A stretch of 64,000 bases of DNA from Streptomyces sp. P3 (GCF_003032475.1 NZ_CP028369.1:9052001-9116000); one strand, 5' to 3'. Positions 9,267-18,670 are shown, numbered from the stretch's first letter. Numbers and translations: made by a program. Notes: generated from the sequence alone by a model not told the origin.

Positions 9267-10556
9267 TCATCGTTGTACGGCCCGGCGACGGGAGAGGGCG
9301 TCCACGCCTGCGGCCAGGAGCAGGACCGAACCCGTGACAGCGTACTTGACGCCTGAGCTGTAGCCCATCAGACCCATGCCGTTCTGGATGACCGCGACGA
9401 CCATGCCGCCGAGCACCGCGTCCACCACTCTGCCCCGCCCGCCGAAGAGGCTGGTTCCGCCGATCACTGCTGCGCCGACCGCCAGCAGCAGCACGTTGCT
9501 GCCGCCGGTGTTGGGGTCGACCGAGTTGCCTCGGGACGCGGCGATGACGCCGCCGACCGCGGCCAGGGACGAGCAGATGACGAACGCTGAGACGCGGATG
9601 GCGGCCACGTTGATGCCGGCGCGGCGCGCCGCCTCGGCGTTGCCGCCTACCGCGTAGATGTGCAGGCCGAAGGGCGTGCGCTGGAGCAGGAACGTGCCGA
9701 CGACGAGCAGGACGGCGATAACCGGCACCACGATCGGCACACCCTTGAGGGAGTCGACGATGACGTTGCGGCTGCGCTCCTGGTTGAGCGTGTGGACGGC
9801 GAGTGCGCCGAGCACCGCCAGGCCGCCGATCCGGACCGCGAGCAGGGCGGGCGGAGCGGTGGTGAGCCCGCGGCGGCCTCGGTTGTGGTTCTGCCGGATC
9901 TGGATGGCTGCGTAAGCCGCGACGCAGAACGCGAGGAGGACCCAACCGAAGGCGGGGGGCAGATTGTTGTTCGCGATCGCCAGGATGGTCCGGTCCTGGA
10001 TGGAGATGTTGGTGCCCTCTTTGAGGAGGATCAGCACGACGCCCTGGAAGCCCAGGAACGCGGCCAGTGTGACCACGAAGGACGGAATGCCGATCTTCGC
10101 CACCAGGACGCCGATCAGCAGGCCGATGACCGTGCCCGTGAGGATCGCCGCGCCGGCGGCACCGTACCAGGGCCACCCGTGGTCGGTGAGCAGGATGGCC
10201 AGGACGGCGGCGCAGACGCCGCTGGCGTACCCGGCGGACAGGTCGATCTCACCAAGGAGGAGGACGAAGACCAGGCCCATCGCGATGGTGATGCTGCCGG
10301 CGCCCTGGGTGAGCAGATTGGCGAAGTTCAGTTCGGACAGGAAGACCGGGCGCAGGGCTGCGAAGAACACGCAGAGGACGATGAGACCGAGGACGGCGGG
10401 GAGTGCCCCCAGGTCGCCGCCGCGGACCCGCTCCTTGTAGGTGACGGCCACGGAGCGCAAGCTCACGGCACTTGCTTTTGTCTCCTTCGTTGACGCGTCG
10501 GCGCTGTTCGGCATCCGCGGACTCTCCGGCCTATCGGGGGCGACGGCGGCGTTCAT
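9267..10556 (-). CDS. sugar ABC transporter permease (XylH/RbsC type)
   Basis: Integral membrane subunit of a CUT2-type monosaccharide importer, 429 residues with about ten hydrophobic segments. Family-typical stretches are LLTQGAGSITIAMG, LLLGEIDLSAGY, GIPSFVVTLAAFLG, GGNAEAARRAGI and AVIGGTSLFGGRG. The start at 10556 overlaps the stop of the ATPase gene (ATGA), indicating translational coupling. Residues about 245-300 are longer than in E. coli RbsC, as in XylH-like permeases. Confidence 0.9.
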   Translation of the reverse strand: MNAAVAPDRPESPRMPNSADASTKETKASAVSLRSVAVTYKERVRGGDLGALPAVLGLIVLCVFFAALRPVFLSELNFANLLTQGAGSITIAMGLVFVLLLGEIDLSAGYASGVCAAVLAILLTDHGWPWYGAAGAAILTGTVIGLLIGVLVAKIGIPSFVVTLAAFLGFQGVVLILLKEGTNISIQDRTILAIANNNLPPAFGWVLLAFCVAAYAAIQIRQNHNRGRRGLTTAPPALLAVRIGGLAVLGALAVHTLNQERSRNVIVDSLKGVPIVVPVIAVLLVVGTFLLQRTPFGLHIYAVGGNAEAARRAGINVAAIRVSAFVICSSLAAVGGVIAASRGNSVDPNTGGSNVLLLAVGAAVIGGTSLFGGRGRVVDAVLGGMVVAVIQNGMGLMGYSSGVKYAVTGSVLLLAAGVDALSRRRAVQR

Positions 10557-11329
10557 GCGGCAGCTCCGTTGTTGTGTGCGAGGCCGAGGTCCCCGCTGCG
10601 TCCTGAGGTGATGAGTTCGACGACCTGGGAGTACGTCACGTCGGACGTCCTGACCTGGGCTGCCATCCGGCCCAGGTACAGGGTGGCGATCCGGTCGGAC
10701 ACCGCGAACACGTCGTTCATGTTGTGCGAGATCAGGACCACGGCGAGGCCGTTGTCGGCGAGCCGCCGGACCAGTTCGAGAACCTGCGCGGTCTGGGCGA
10801 CACCGAGTGCTGCGGTCGGTTCGTCGAGAACGACGACCTTGCTGTTCCACAGCACGGCCTTGGCGATGGCCACGGTCTGCCGCTGGCCGCCGGAGAGGCT
10901 GGAGACCTGCTGGCGGATGGACTTGACCGTGCGAACCGACAGAGCCTTGAGGGTTTTTGCGGCCATCTCCTCCATCGTCGCGTCGTCCAGCACGAGGCCC
11001 CGACGTCTTTCGCGGCCGAGGAACATGTTCTGCACGATGTCGAGGTTGTCGCAGAGCGCCAGGTCCTGGTAGACGATCTCGACGCCCAGGGCCCCCGCGT
11101 CCCGCGGACTGTGCACCTGTACCCGTTCGTCCTCGAACCAGTACTCACCGGCGTCTATCGGATGAATCCCGCCGACACACTTGACCAGGGTGGACTTGCC
11201 CGCGCCGTTGTCGCCCACGAGGGCAGTCACCTCGCCCGGGTGGATGTCGAAGGACACGTCGTGCAGTACCTGCACGGGGCCGAAACTCTTGTCGATTCCG
11301 CGGAGTCGAAGGATCGGGGTCGCTGTCAT
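10553..11329 (-). CDS. sugar ABC transporter ATP-binding protein (single-cassette)
   Basis: Nucleotide-binding subunit of the same importer, 258 residues. Walker A is GDNGAGKSTLVK, the signature LSGGQRQTVAIAKA, Walker B VVVLDEPTAAL and the switch His lies in VLISHNM. It has one cassette, unlike the double-cassette XylG/RbsA of enterics, and so should dimerise. An AAGGAG ribosome site precedes the start. About 108 bp with GC-rich dyads separates it from the binding-protein gene, a common way to raise binding-protein expression over the rest. Confidence 0.92.
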   Translation of the reverse strand: MTATPILRLRGIDKSFGPVQVLHDVSFDIHPGEVTALVGDNGAGKSTLVKCVGGIHPIDAGEYWFEDERVQVHSPRDAGALGVEIVYQDLALCDNLDIVQNMFLGRERRRGLVLDDATMEEMAAKTLKALSVRTVKSIRQQVSSLSGGQRQTVAIAKAVLWNSKVVVLDEPTAALGVAQTAQVLELVRRLADNGLAVVLISHNMNDVFAVSDRIATLYLGRMAAQVRTSDVTYSQVVELITSGRSGDLGLAHNNGAAA

Positions 11330-11437
11330 GGAAGACGGCTCCTTACGTCGTGAAGTCGCGGGTCCGGGGCGGCGGGAGCGCCGGGTCCGCGGCCGGCCGG
11401 CCGAGCGCGGGATCCCGTCGAACCGGCCGGTCGGGGG

Positions 11438-12541
11438 CTACTTGATGCCGGCCTGGGCGCACAGGGCGGCGTAAGTGCCCGTGCACAGCTCGTCCTTGCT
11501 GACGAAGCCGTCGGCCACGACGTCCTTGACGTTGTCCTTGAAGACGGCCACCGGGGTCTCCAGCACGGAGGGCACGTCACGGTTGCCCTCGGGGTCGTGG
11601 ACGGTGGCGTTCGTCTGCCCCTTCTGGCCCTTCGCGAGGGAGACGGCGAGCTCCGCGGTGGCGTCGGCCTCCTTCTTGACCGCCTTGTACACGGTCATGC
11701 ACTGGTCGCCGGCGAGAATGTTCTGCAGGCCCTGCACGGTGGCGTCCTGACCGGTGACCGGGACCTGGCCATTGCGGTTCTGCTTGCGCAGTACCGCGAT
11801 CGCCGCGTTACCGAGGCCGTCGTTGGCGGCGAGCACACCTGCGATCTTGGGCTGACTGGTGAGCATCTGCTCGAACATGGTTCCGGCCTGGGCGTTGTCC
11901 CAGTCCGGGACCGACTGGTCCGGCCCCTTGACGTACTCGCCGGACTTGTACTTCGGGTCGAGGACGCCGTTGTAGCCCTTGGCGAACAGGGCGGCGTTGT
12001 TGTCGGTCGGTGAGCCGTTGAGCGTGGCGATGACCGGCTTCGTGGCCTTCATGTCGCTCAGGCACTTGCTGAGTCCCTGGCCCTGCAGCTCGCCGACCGC
12101 GGAGTTGTCGAAGCTGACGTAATACTGGGCGGAGCCGCCCAGGGTGAGACGGTCGTAGTCGATCGTGGCGACGCCCTGCGCCTTGGCCTTGTCCAGTACG
12201 GCCTTGCCGGTGCCGCTGTCCAGGTTCACGATCACCAGGACGTTGACACCGTTGGTGATCATCTGGTCGGCGATGGTCTGGAACTGCTGCTTGTCCCCCT
12301 GCGCGTTCTGGATGTCGTAGTCGACACCCGCCGCCTTGAACGCCTCGGAGAGGTACTTGCGGTCCGCGGTCTCCCAGCGGGCCGACGACTTGCTGTCCGG
12401 AAGGATCACGCCGATCTTCGGCTTCTTGCCGCCGGAGTCAGAGCCGGAGCCGTCGGCGCTGGACGAGGAGGCGCCACCACAGGCGGTGAGCGAGCCGACC
12501 AGCGCCACCGAGGCAGCGGTGAGGAGGAGTCCCTTGCGCAT
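11438..12541 (-). CDS. sugar-binding lipoprotein (XylF-like)
   Basis: Extracellular substrate-binding lipoprotein, 367 residues, first gene of the importer operon. Signal peptide MRKGLLLTAASVALVGSLTAC ends in lipobox LTAC, followed by a Ser/Gly linker and a type I periplasmic-binding fold (KKPKIGVILPDSKSSARW, VLVIVNLDSGTGKAV, AANDGLGNAAIAVL, PVTGQDATVQGLQ). The last two motifs resemble xylose-binding proteins. The start at 12541 is preceded by AAAGGA; longer in-frame starts would cover the regulatory region and are rejected. The ligand is probably a pentose or related monosaccharide (inference). Confidence 0.9.
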   Translation of the reverse strand: MRKGLLLTAASVALVGSLTACGGASSSSADGSGSDSGGKKPKIGVILPDSKSSARWETADRKYLSEAFKAAGVDYDIQNAQGDKQQFQTIADQMITNGVNVLVIVNLDSGTGKAVLDKAKAQGVATIDYDRLTLGGSAQYYVSFDNSAVGELQGQGLSKCLSDMKATKPVIATLNGSPTDNNAALFAKGYNGVLDPKYKSGEYVKGPDQSVPDWDNAQAGTMFEQMLTSQPKIAGVLAANDGLGNAAIAVLRKQNRNGQVPVTGQDATVQGLQNILAGDQCMTVYKAVKKEADATAELAVSLAKGQKGQTNATVHDPEGNRDVPSVLETPVAVFKDNVKDVVADGFVSKDELCTGTYAALCAQAGIK

Positions 12542-12730
12542 GTGCAGGGTCCTTTCTTGGATACGGCCGGGCGACCGGACGCACGAGGGTGCTGAGGAGG
12601 GGGACCAGAGGTGCCGAGAGGTGTGGCCTCGGCAGGAAAGCCGGGCTTCGGATGATCCGCCCCGACTGAATGTTGTGAGCGGGAACTTACGATGATTCCG
12701 CGGCTGCGCACCAGGGGTGCGACGGGAGAA

Positions 12731-12751
12731 TTTGTTAACGGCCATAACAAT
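12731..12751. promoter_or_regulatory. operator candidate, importer side
   Basis: Dyad with half-sites TTTGTTA and TAACAAT (6 of 7 symmetric) around the spacer ACGGCCA, about 190 bp before the binding-protein start. Its half-sites and GGCC-containing spacer match the dyad at 13095-13115, which suggests one regulator, most likely the ROK protein of this operon. Confidence 0.6.
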
Positions 12752-13094
12752 CATGTGACGGGCGGTGTGCTCCGACCCCCTCCCCGGTCGACCTCGGACG
12801 AGGCCTGAATGGCCGGATGTTGCCGCTCTGACGCAGGGGAGGGGTGGCGGTCGACCGGGTTGCGGAGCCGCCGCCGGACTTCCGCGGGCGGTATCCGTTC
12901 CGGCGACGAGAGGGAAGGTGAAGTCGGGCGCGCCGGAACGGTGCAGTTGGTTCAAGGGTGAGGGGGCGCCGTGACCGGTGCTGCTCGGCGCTGGAGGCCG
13001 TCGCGCCGGTCAGTGAGCGGCTTCGCCTCGATGGTCATCATCCGCATCGCGGGTCTTGACTTCGGCCACTTCGGGTCTCAATAGTGTGGGCCAA

Positions 13095-13115
13095 TTAGTC
13101 AATGGCCCTGACAAA
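13095..13115. promoter_or_regulatory. operator candidate, GH30 side
   Basis: Dyad TTAGTCA - ATGGCCC - TGACAAA, with the same 7-7-7 layout as the site at 12731, ending 56 bp before the GH30 start. Position and similarity suggest joint control of the hydrolase and the importer. Confidence 0.6.
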
Positions 13116-13171
13116 TGACCGGCTCCTGGACGGGAGTCGCTAGGGCCAAGGCGGGAAGAAGGACTGCTTCC

Positions 13172-15031
13172 ATGCTTCTCAGACACAGACTCCGCAGAGC
13201 AGGTGCGCAGGTCACGGCGCTGGCCGTGGCCGCCGTGGGCGGGATGGCAGTACTCGGGCCGGCTCAGGCCCATGCCGCGAGCACAGTGATCGGGGCGACC
13301 CTGACGACGTCCGACCTGAGCCAGGCGCTGACTCCGCAGCCGGGCATCGCCCTGGGGCCGGTGTCCTCGGGCAGTGTGAATCTGAAGGTGGACGACACTC
13401 AGTCGTTCCAGACCATCGACGGTTTCGGCGCCGCGTTCACGGACACCTCGGCCTACCTTCTGCAGAACAAGCTGAGCGCGGCCACCCGTGACCGGGTGAT
13501 GCGCGACCTGTTCACCCGCGGCCCGGGCATCGGCCTGTCGCTGATGCGGACGCCGATGGGTTCCTCCGACTACACCGCCACCCCCGCGGGCAGCCCCGGC
13601 ACCTACTCCTACGACGACAACGGCGGCGTCGCCGACCCGACTCTGGCGAACTTCTCCACCGCCCACGACGACGCCTATGTCATCCCGGTCATCAAGCAGG
13701 CCCAGGCGCTCAACCCGTCGATGAAGCTCTTCGCCAACAACTGGAGCCCGCCGGCCTGGATGAAGACCACCAACACCATGCTCGGCACGAACAACGGCAC
13801 CCTGCGCTCGGACATGTACGGGCCGCTGGCGCAGTACTACGTCAAGTTCCTCCAGGAGTACCAGACCAAGGGCGTCAACGTCTGGGGCATCACTCCGCAG
13901 AACGAGCCGACGATCTCCCCCTCCACGTACTCCGCCATGCTGTGGGCCGCGGGTGACGAGGCGAAGTTCATCGCCGGCAACCTCGCCCCGGCGCTGCAGC
14001 AGGCCGGCCTGAGCGACACGAAGATCCTCGGCGGGGACGCCGACCACGTGGACACCAACTACGCCAACACCCTGATGGGCAACCAGGCGGCGCGCGACGC
14101 GATGTACGGCACCGCATGGCACTGCTACCGCGACGACCTCGGCAGGATGACCACCATCCACAACTCCTACCCCGACAAGCGGATCTACGAGAGCGAGTGC
14201 TCCACCGGACCGGGCATCGCCCCGATGAACGCCGCCCAGCTCGCCCTGGAGTCCACCTTCAACTGGGCCAACGGCGCCCTGCTGTGGAACCTGGCCCTCG
14301 ACACCGACGGCGGCCCGAAGATGGGCGTCGGCTGCGACAACTGCACCGGCCTGGTCACCATCGACCAGGCCACAGGCAAGGCCACTTACACCGACAACTA
14401 CTACCAGCTGGGCCAGTTCTCCAAGTTCGTGGTGCCCGGCGCGACCCGGATCGGGTACAGCGACGGCGGCGGGATCTGGGCACAGGCCTACAAGAACCCC
14501 GACGGCGGTGAGGTCCTGGCCGCCTACAACAACAACTCCTCCGCCACCACGTTCACCACCACCTGGAACAACGCCGGCTCCTTCACCTACACCCTCCCCT
14601 CGCACGCCACGGTCACCTTCACCCGGAGCGCGCAGACCGCCGCCGGCCAGATCGTCGGCCAGGGCTCGAACCGCTGCCTCGACGACACCGGCAACCCGGC
14701 CAACGGCGTTCAGCAGTACATCTGGGACTGCGTCTCCGGCAACACCAACCAGCAGTACCTGTACTCCGGAAGCCGTGAGCTGCAGGTCGCGGGCAAGTGC
14801 CTCGGCGCGTACGGCAACGGCACCACCAACGGCACGAAGGTCGTCACCTGGGACTGCAACGGCGGCGCCAGCCAGAAGTGGACCTTCCACGCGGACGGCA
14901 GCGTCACCAACGACCTGTCCGGCCTCTGCCTCGACGTGACCGGCACGGGCACGGCGAACGGCTCGAAGATCCAGCTGTGGAGCTGCACCGGCAACCCCAA
15001 CCAGAAGTGGTCCATGGCCTCGGCCGGCTGA
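13172..15031 (+). CDS. secreted GH30 glycoside hydrolase with ricin-type lectin domain
   Basis: Extracellular beta-glycosidase of 619 residues. Signal peptide 1-35 ends at QAHAA. The GH30 catalytic barrel spans about 70-480, with FQTIDGFGAAFTD near its start, acid/base Glu245 in TPQNEP and nucleophile Glu342 in YESEC. Residues about 487-619 form a CBM13/ricin domain with QxW-like repeats (NQQY, SQKW, NQKW). ATG 13172 follows AAGGA; ATG 13115 would overlap the operator. Family members attack glucosylceramide-type, beta-1,6-glucan or xylan-type substrates; the exact one is not readable. Released sugar may feed the adjacent importer. Confidence 0.92.
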   Translation: MLLRHRLRRAGAQVTALAVAAVGGMAVLGPAQAHAASTVIGATLTTSDLSQALTPQPGIALGPVSSGSVNLKVDDTQSFQTIDGFGAAFTDTSAYLLQNKLSAATRDRVMRDLFTRGPGIGLSLMRTPMGSSDYTATPAGSPGTYSYDDNGGVADPTLANFSTAHDDAYVIPVIKQAQALNPSMKLFANNWSPPAWMKTTNTMLGTNNGTLRSDMYGPLAQYYVKFLQEYQTKGVNVWGITPQNEPTISPSTYSAMLWAAGDEAKFIAGNLAPALQQAGLSDTKILGGDADHVDTNYANTLMGNQAARDAMYGTAWHCYRDDLGRMTTIHNSYPDKRIYESECSTGPGIAPMNAAQLALESTFNWANGALLWNLALDTDGGPKMGVGCDNCTGLVTIDQATGKATYTDNYYQLGQFSKFVVPGATRIGYSDGGGIWAQAYKNPDGGEVLAAYNNNSSATTFTTTWNNAGSFTYTLPSHATVTFTRSAQTAAGQIVGQGSNRCLDDTGNPANGVQQYIWDCVSGNTNQQYLYSGSRELQVAGKCLGAYGNGTTNGTKVVTWDCNGGASQKWTFHADGSVTNDLSGLCLDVTGTGTANGSKIQLWSCTGNPNQKWSMASAG

Positions 15032-15038
15032 CGAGGAC

Positions 15039-15074
15039 GCGCGGGCGGGCGGGTCCCTCCCCGCCCGCCCGCGC
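15039..15074 (+). terminator. strong hairpin terminator after GH30
   Basis: A perfect 15-bp GC stem (arms 15039-15053 and 15060-15074) with a 6-nt loop starts 8 bp after the GH30 stop. No T-run follows, as is usual in Streptomyces. Confidence 0.8.
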
Positions 15075-15314
15075 CCTCCCTCTGGTGCCGAGCACACAAC
15101 TGCTGCGGCGGCTTCGGTGGCCTCGAACTTCTGCAGCCCACACCGGCTCTTTGCCGGTCCCACAGCGCCGCGCCTGCACCAGGTCGCTGTGGGTGGGCGC
15201 GTTGGTGGCATGGGGTGGTGTCGGCGGGGTGGGGTGCTGAGCGCCTGGTCCCGGGGCTAGAGAGCGTGCCTCTTTGGTGGGTTCATCGGTTGATCGGAAG
15301 TCTCTGTCCGATTA

Positions 15315-15473
15315 GTGATCACTGATGCGATGTGGGACCGGATCGAGCCGCTGATGCCGGCCGATCCGGTCCGCGTGCGGCGGTGGGCCGACCACCGCCG
15401 CACGCTCGAGGCCATCGCGTGGATGCCCACAGCTAAGGTCACGTTGCTCCCCTTGACTCGCCAAGATCCCTGA
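15315..15473 (+). pseudogene. IS5-family transposase N-terminal fragment
   Basis: A 52-codon frame opens with the classic N-terminus of Streptomyces IS5-type transposases (ITDAMWDRIEPLMPADP, RRWADHRRTLEAIAW) and then leaves the family at about 15423. Only the first 36 or so residues of the enzyme remain. The bases before it (15260-15314) may be the left end of the element. Confidence 0.7.
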
Positions 15474-15860
15474 CTCTGGTGAGTGGAGGCCAGACATGGT
15501 CCGGATGAGTCGAGAGGTTCCCTGCCTGACTGGTTCGAGAGCCCCGACGATCTGTACGCCGAAAACGTTGATACCCAAGGGGAAGACAAGGACGGGGACG
15601 ACGATCCGCAGTGGACCCCGATGCGGTGAGTCGTGGCCCCCCGCAGTGGACGGCTCAGGCCGAGGCCGCATTGCAGCCTGGGTGAGCTTGCCGGTTCCGG
15701 CCTCGCCCGGTCAGGCCGCGGTCCCGAACCCCTCGGCGCGCAGGACCTGGCCGCGGAGCCGGGTGAAGTCGACGTCGAGTCCCGTCGAACAGGAGAAGAC
15801 CGCGAAATTCAATGCTCTGCTCATGAACGCGGTGATCTTCCACAACGCCGGGGTCCGGTG
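15474..15860 (+). pseudogene. degenerate region ending in a Tn3-like transposase scrap
   Basis: Most of this stretch has no recognisable gene. Near 15800-15850 one frame reads KFNALLMNAVIFHN, close to the C-terminus of Tn3-family transposases (usually followed by LDI), and then stops. This is a tiny, weakly supported relic. Confidence 0.35.
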
Positions 15861-15865
15861 ACCTC

Positions 15866-16038
15866 GAGTCGCCACCCTGGTCACGGCATGCCACGTGCTG
15901 GCGGACGCACTGTGTCCTTTCATCCCGGACGCCGCCTCGCGCATCACCGAGCAGCTGACACCGATCGACGGGATCCTGCTCGCCGGCCGGCCGCACTTCC
16001 CGCGAGAGATGTCGCCGTCGCGCCGTCCGGTAGCTTGA
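15866..16038 (+). pseudogene. possible methionyl-tRNA synthetase C-terminal fragment
   Basis: One frame reads TLVTACHVLADALCPFIPDA then SRITEQL and GRPHFPR, which resembles the C-terminal anticodon-binding end of methionyl-tRNA synthetases and ends in a stop. No upstream part of such a gene exists here. Identification is by eye and moderate at best. Confidence 0.35.
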
Positions 16039-16063
16039 TCTGCTCATGACTTGGGAGGGGATC

Positions 16064-16762
16064 ATGCGAACAACTTCAGCTGCCGTACGAGTTGTCCTGG
16101 CGTCGGTTGCGGCGGGCGCCGCATTGACCGGCTGTGCGGACGACTCCGCCGCAAAGGAGCCGTCCGCACAGCAGATGCTGCGGAACGCGGACAAGGCGAT
16201 GTCGGCGCTGAAGTCGGTGACCATCAACTCGGACACAACCAGTGCATCCACCGGTGATGGCCACACCTCCCGTCTGACGACCAATTTCAAGGACAGGTGC
16301 ACCTTCAGGACGACCTCCAAGAGCGGGGCAGTCCTCGAGCAGATCCGCGTCGGCGCCACGGACTACATCCGACCGAACCGGGCCTACCTCAAGGAATCGG
16401 GCCGCAACATGACCAGCACCGGGGAACAGAACCGCTGGATCAAGACCTCGTCCAGCACTTCCACCCCGGGAGACGGCCTCGCCGACTGCACCTGGACGTT
16501 CAGCTCCTTCGGGACTGTCGGGGCGAAGGGCGAGAGGGCCAAGGTGAACGGCACACCGGCCACACCGGTGACGGTCACCGACAAGGCGGACAAGGGCGGA
16601 ACGTACACCGTCTACATCGCCGCCGAGGGCAAGCCGTACATCCTCCAGGTCGCCTACAAGGGCCCCAAGTACCGGACCACGACGTCATTCAGCGACTTCG
16701 ACGAGCCACTGACCGTGCGGCCCCCGGCCGAGGCCGACGTCCTGGACCTGACCAAGCGCTAG
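16064..16762 (+). CDS. lipoprotein of the LppX/LolA-like fold
   Basis: Surface lipoprotein of 232 residues. The signal peptide ends in lipobox LTGC at residues 21-24. The body starts with QQMLRNADKAMSALKSVTI, alternating strands follow (FRTTSKSGAVLEQIRVGATDYIR), and the end reads ILQVAYKGPKY. This pattern is typical of actinobacterial LppX/LprG-like lipid-binding lipoproteins and of LolA-like folds. GGGAGGGG lies just before ATG 16064, preferred over ATG 16046. Function is otherwise unknown; no operon partner. Confidence 0.8.
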   Translation: MRTTSAAVRVVLASVAAGAALTGCADDSAAKEPSAQQMLRNADKAMSALKSVTINSDTTSASTGDGHTSRLTTNFKDRCTFRTTSKSGAVLEQIRVGATDYIRPNRAYLKESGRNMTSTGEQNRWIKTSSSTSTPGDGLADCTWTFSSFGTVGAKGERAKVNGTPATPVTVTDKADKGGTYTVYIAAEGKPYILQVAYKGPKYRTTTSFSDFDEPLTVRPPAEADVLDLTKR

Positions 16763-16954
16763 GATGAGCGCGGTGGACACGCTTTCGCTGACGGTCTGGA
16801 ACGCGGCCTCGGCGCAGTCGCCGCCGCCGGACTCTCCACGCCATGGAATTCCGCCGTCGTCGAAGGCCGCGTCAGCCGCATCAAGATGCTCAGGCGTCAG
16901 ATGTTGGGCCGCGCCGGATTCGAACTCCTGCGAAAACGAGTCCTGTTGGTCTGA
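16763..16954 (+). pseudogene. ISL3-family transposase C-terminal fragment
   Basis: The frame ending at 16954 reads TPWNSAVVEGRVSRIKMLRR and RAGFELLRKRVLLV, matching the last 50 residues of the intact ISL3 transposase at 44576-46177 (including the catalytic Glu in VVEG) with several substitutions. The rest of the element is gone, so this is an older, different insertion. Confidence 0.8.
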
Positions 16955-17080
16955 CGGGGTGTGACGGCTCCGCACGAGCCGAGCCAGATCCTGGTCGTCA
17001 TGCTCGTGGTCCCGTACTGGGCCAGCCCCAGCGCGAAGGTCCGCGATGTCAGGTGGATCCGAGCAGCGGGACGCCTGGTG

Positions 17081-18361
17081 TCACCCCGACCGTGATGCTC
17101 CATCCGATGATCTTGATGAGGACTCCTGGTCCGGGGTGGGGTCGCTGGGCAGGGTGAGCACGGCGGTGGTGCCGCCGCCGGGTGTTTCTTCGAGGCGGAG
17201 GCTGCCGGCGTGGGCGGCGGCGATCCGCTGGCAGGTGGCCAGTCCGATGCCGGAGCCCTCGACGTTGTGGTCCAGCCGGGTGAACATCTCCATCACGTGC
17301 TGCCGTTCCTCGGGCCGGATGCCGCGGCCGTTGTCGATGACAGAGATGTCCGAGCCGTGCCGGTTCACTTCGGCGGTGATGGCGATCCGGCAACGTCGCT
17401 CTCGATTGCGGAACTTGAGGGCGTTGCTGACGAGGTTTTGCAGGAGCACGCGCAGCTGGGTCAGGTCGGCGACCACGAGGGGCAGGCTGTCGATGGTGAC
17501 GCGCGCGCCGCTGGTGCGGATGAGGCCGGCCAGGTCCTCGACGACGGCGTGCGCGAGGGCGTTCAGGTCGACGGTTTCGAGGTGGAGTTGTCCGCCCGCG
17601 CTGGCCAGGGCGAGCACGTCCTCGATCATGGTGCGCATGCGGTTGGCGGACCTGACGACCCGTTGGGCGCAGAACGAGGCGTCGGGGTCGTTGGCGATCG
17701 CCGGAATGTCGATGAGGTTGTGGGCGTGTCCGAGGATGCCGGTCAGCGGGTTCTTCAGGTCGTGGCTGACCTGTCCGGCGAACTGCTGCAGGGCGCTGTT
17801 GGAGCGTTCGAGCTCGACGCGTGCTTCGTCGGCGGCTCGCAGTGCCTGATGAAGCAGCCGCTGGTGACGGTGCAGGTCGAGGACGTCGACGACCATGCGG
17901 GCCAGCTTGTCCAGGGCGTCGCGCTGTGGGGCGGTCAGCAGGCGGACTTGGGTGTCGAAGACGCAGAGGGTGCCGAGGACTGGTCCTTCGGGGGTCCGAA
18001 GCTGGGATGCGGCGTAGAAGCGGATGTCGCCCAGGAGCCCGCTGACGTAGGGGTTGTCCGCGAAGCGTGGGTCCACACGGGCGTCCGGGACGATCACTGG
18101 GGCCGGCTCGACGAGGGTGACCGCGCACATGGAATCGCTGCGGGCGCACTGCGTCGGTTCGAAGCCGATGGCGGCGACCAGGTTGGCGTGCTCGGCGGAG
18201 ATGATGTTGATCACCGCGTGGGGGACCTCGCAGGTGTAGACGGCGAGTTCCACGATCGACGCCAGGTCCGGCGGGGCCGGTGCCGTCAGGATGCCGTACC
18301 GCTCAAGGACACGGAGGCGCTCGGGCTCATCAGCGGTCACCGGGAATGATGCTGTGGCCAC
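17081..18361 (-). CDS. GAF-domain sensor histidine kinase
   Basis: Soluble histidine kinase of 426 residues. A GAF-like sensor spans about 25-165 (VPHAVINIISAEHANLVAAIG, GTLCVFDTQ), then a coiled linker, HisKA with the phospho-acceptor in SHDLKNPLTG (near 200), and an HATPase domain with NLVSNALKF, DNGRGI and GSGIGLATCQ. No transmembrane segment is seen, so it senses something in the cytoplasm, possibly through a bound cofactor. There is no response regulator next to it, so it is an orphan kinase here. Confidence 0.9.
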   Translation of the reverse strand: MATASFPVTADEPERLRVLERYGILTAPAPPDLASIVELAVYTCEVPHAVINIISAEHANLVAAIGFEPTQCARSDSMCAVTLVEPAPVIVPDARVDPRFADNPYVSGLLGDIRFYAASQLRTPEGPVLGTLCVFDTQVRLLTAPQRDALDKLARMVVDVLDLHRHQRLLHQALRAADEARVELERSNSALQQFAGQVSHDLKNPLTGILGHAHNLIDIPAIANDPDASFCAQRVVRSANRMRTMIEDVLALASAGGQLHLETVDLNALAHAVVEDLAGLIRTSGARVTIDSLPLVVADLTQLRVLLQNLVSNALKFRNRERRCRIAITAEVNRHGSDISVIDNGRGIRPEERQHVMEMFTRLDHNVEGSGIGLATCQRIAAAHAGSLRLEETPGGGTTAVLTLPSDPTPDQESSSRSSDGASRSG

Positions 18362-18389
18362 GGTGGTCGTTCCTTCCTGGCTGGCGGGT

Positions 18390-18670
18390 ACCGAAAGAGC
18401 GTTCCCTGCGCGACGCCCGCGGTGACGGCGCCACCATGAGGATCACCCGACGGGGCGACTGGAATCCCAGCCCTGGCATGGATGACGATCGCCGTGCCGG
18501 GCCCCTGCCGAGGGGTGACCGCGTCCAGCTCCTCGACATCGCGGACGGTTCTGCGCCGATCGCACAGCAGGACCAGTCCAGCTCGCCGCGTGCACCCAGT
18601 TCGTCCAGGACCTTTCGGACCGCCTCGCACAGGCCCGCGGCCACGAACAGGTCTCCGTGCCAAAGGGGAG
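18390..18670 (-). pseudogene. degenerate IS5-family transposase
   Basis: Two successive minus frames together resemble the middle of an IS5-type transposase: VRKVLDELGARGELDWSCCA, then after a frameshift a degraded stretch aligning to the 'GPSPVDR...GSKHH...D..G.PLAV' region. Ends and catalytic residues are lost. Confidence 0.5.

Larger units (their letters stand above)
12542..13171. other. divergent intergenic region of the sugar locus
   Basis: About 630 bp between the importer operon and the GH30 gene, without a gene. It holds both promoters and two copies of the same dyad, listed separately. Confidence 0.6.

Noticed and set aside
13010-15211. 733-codon open frame on the minus strand over GH30
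   Set aside because: Shadow frame of a high-GC gene; Gly/Val/Arg-rich low-complexity product without motifs, while the plus frame has full GH30 and ricin motifs.
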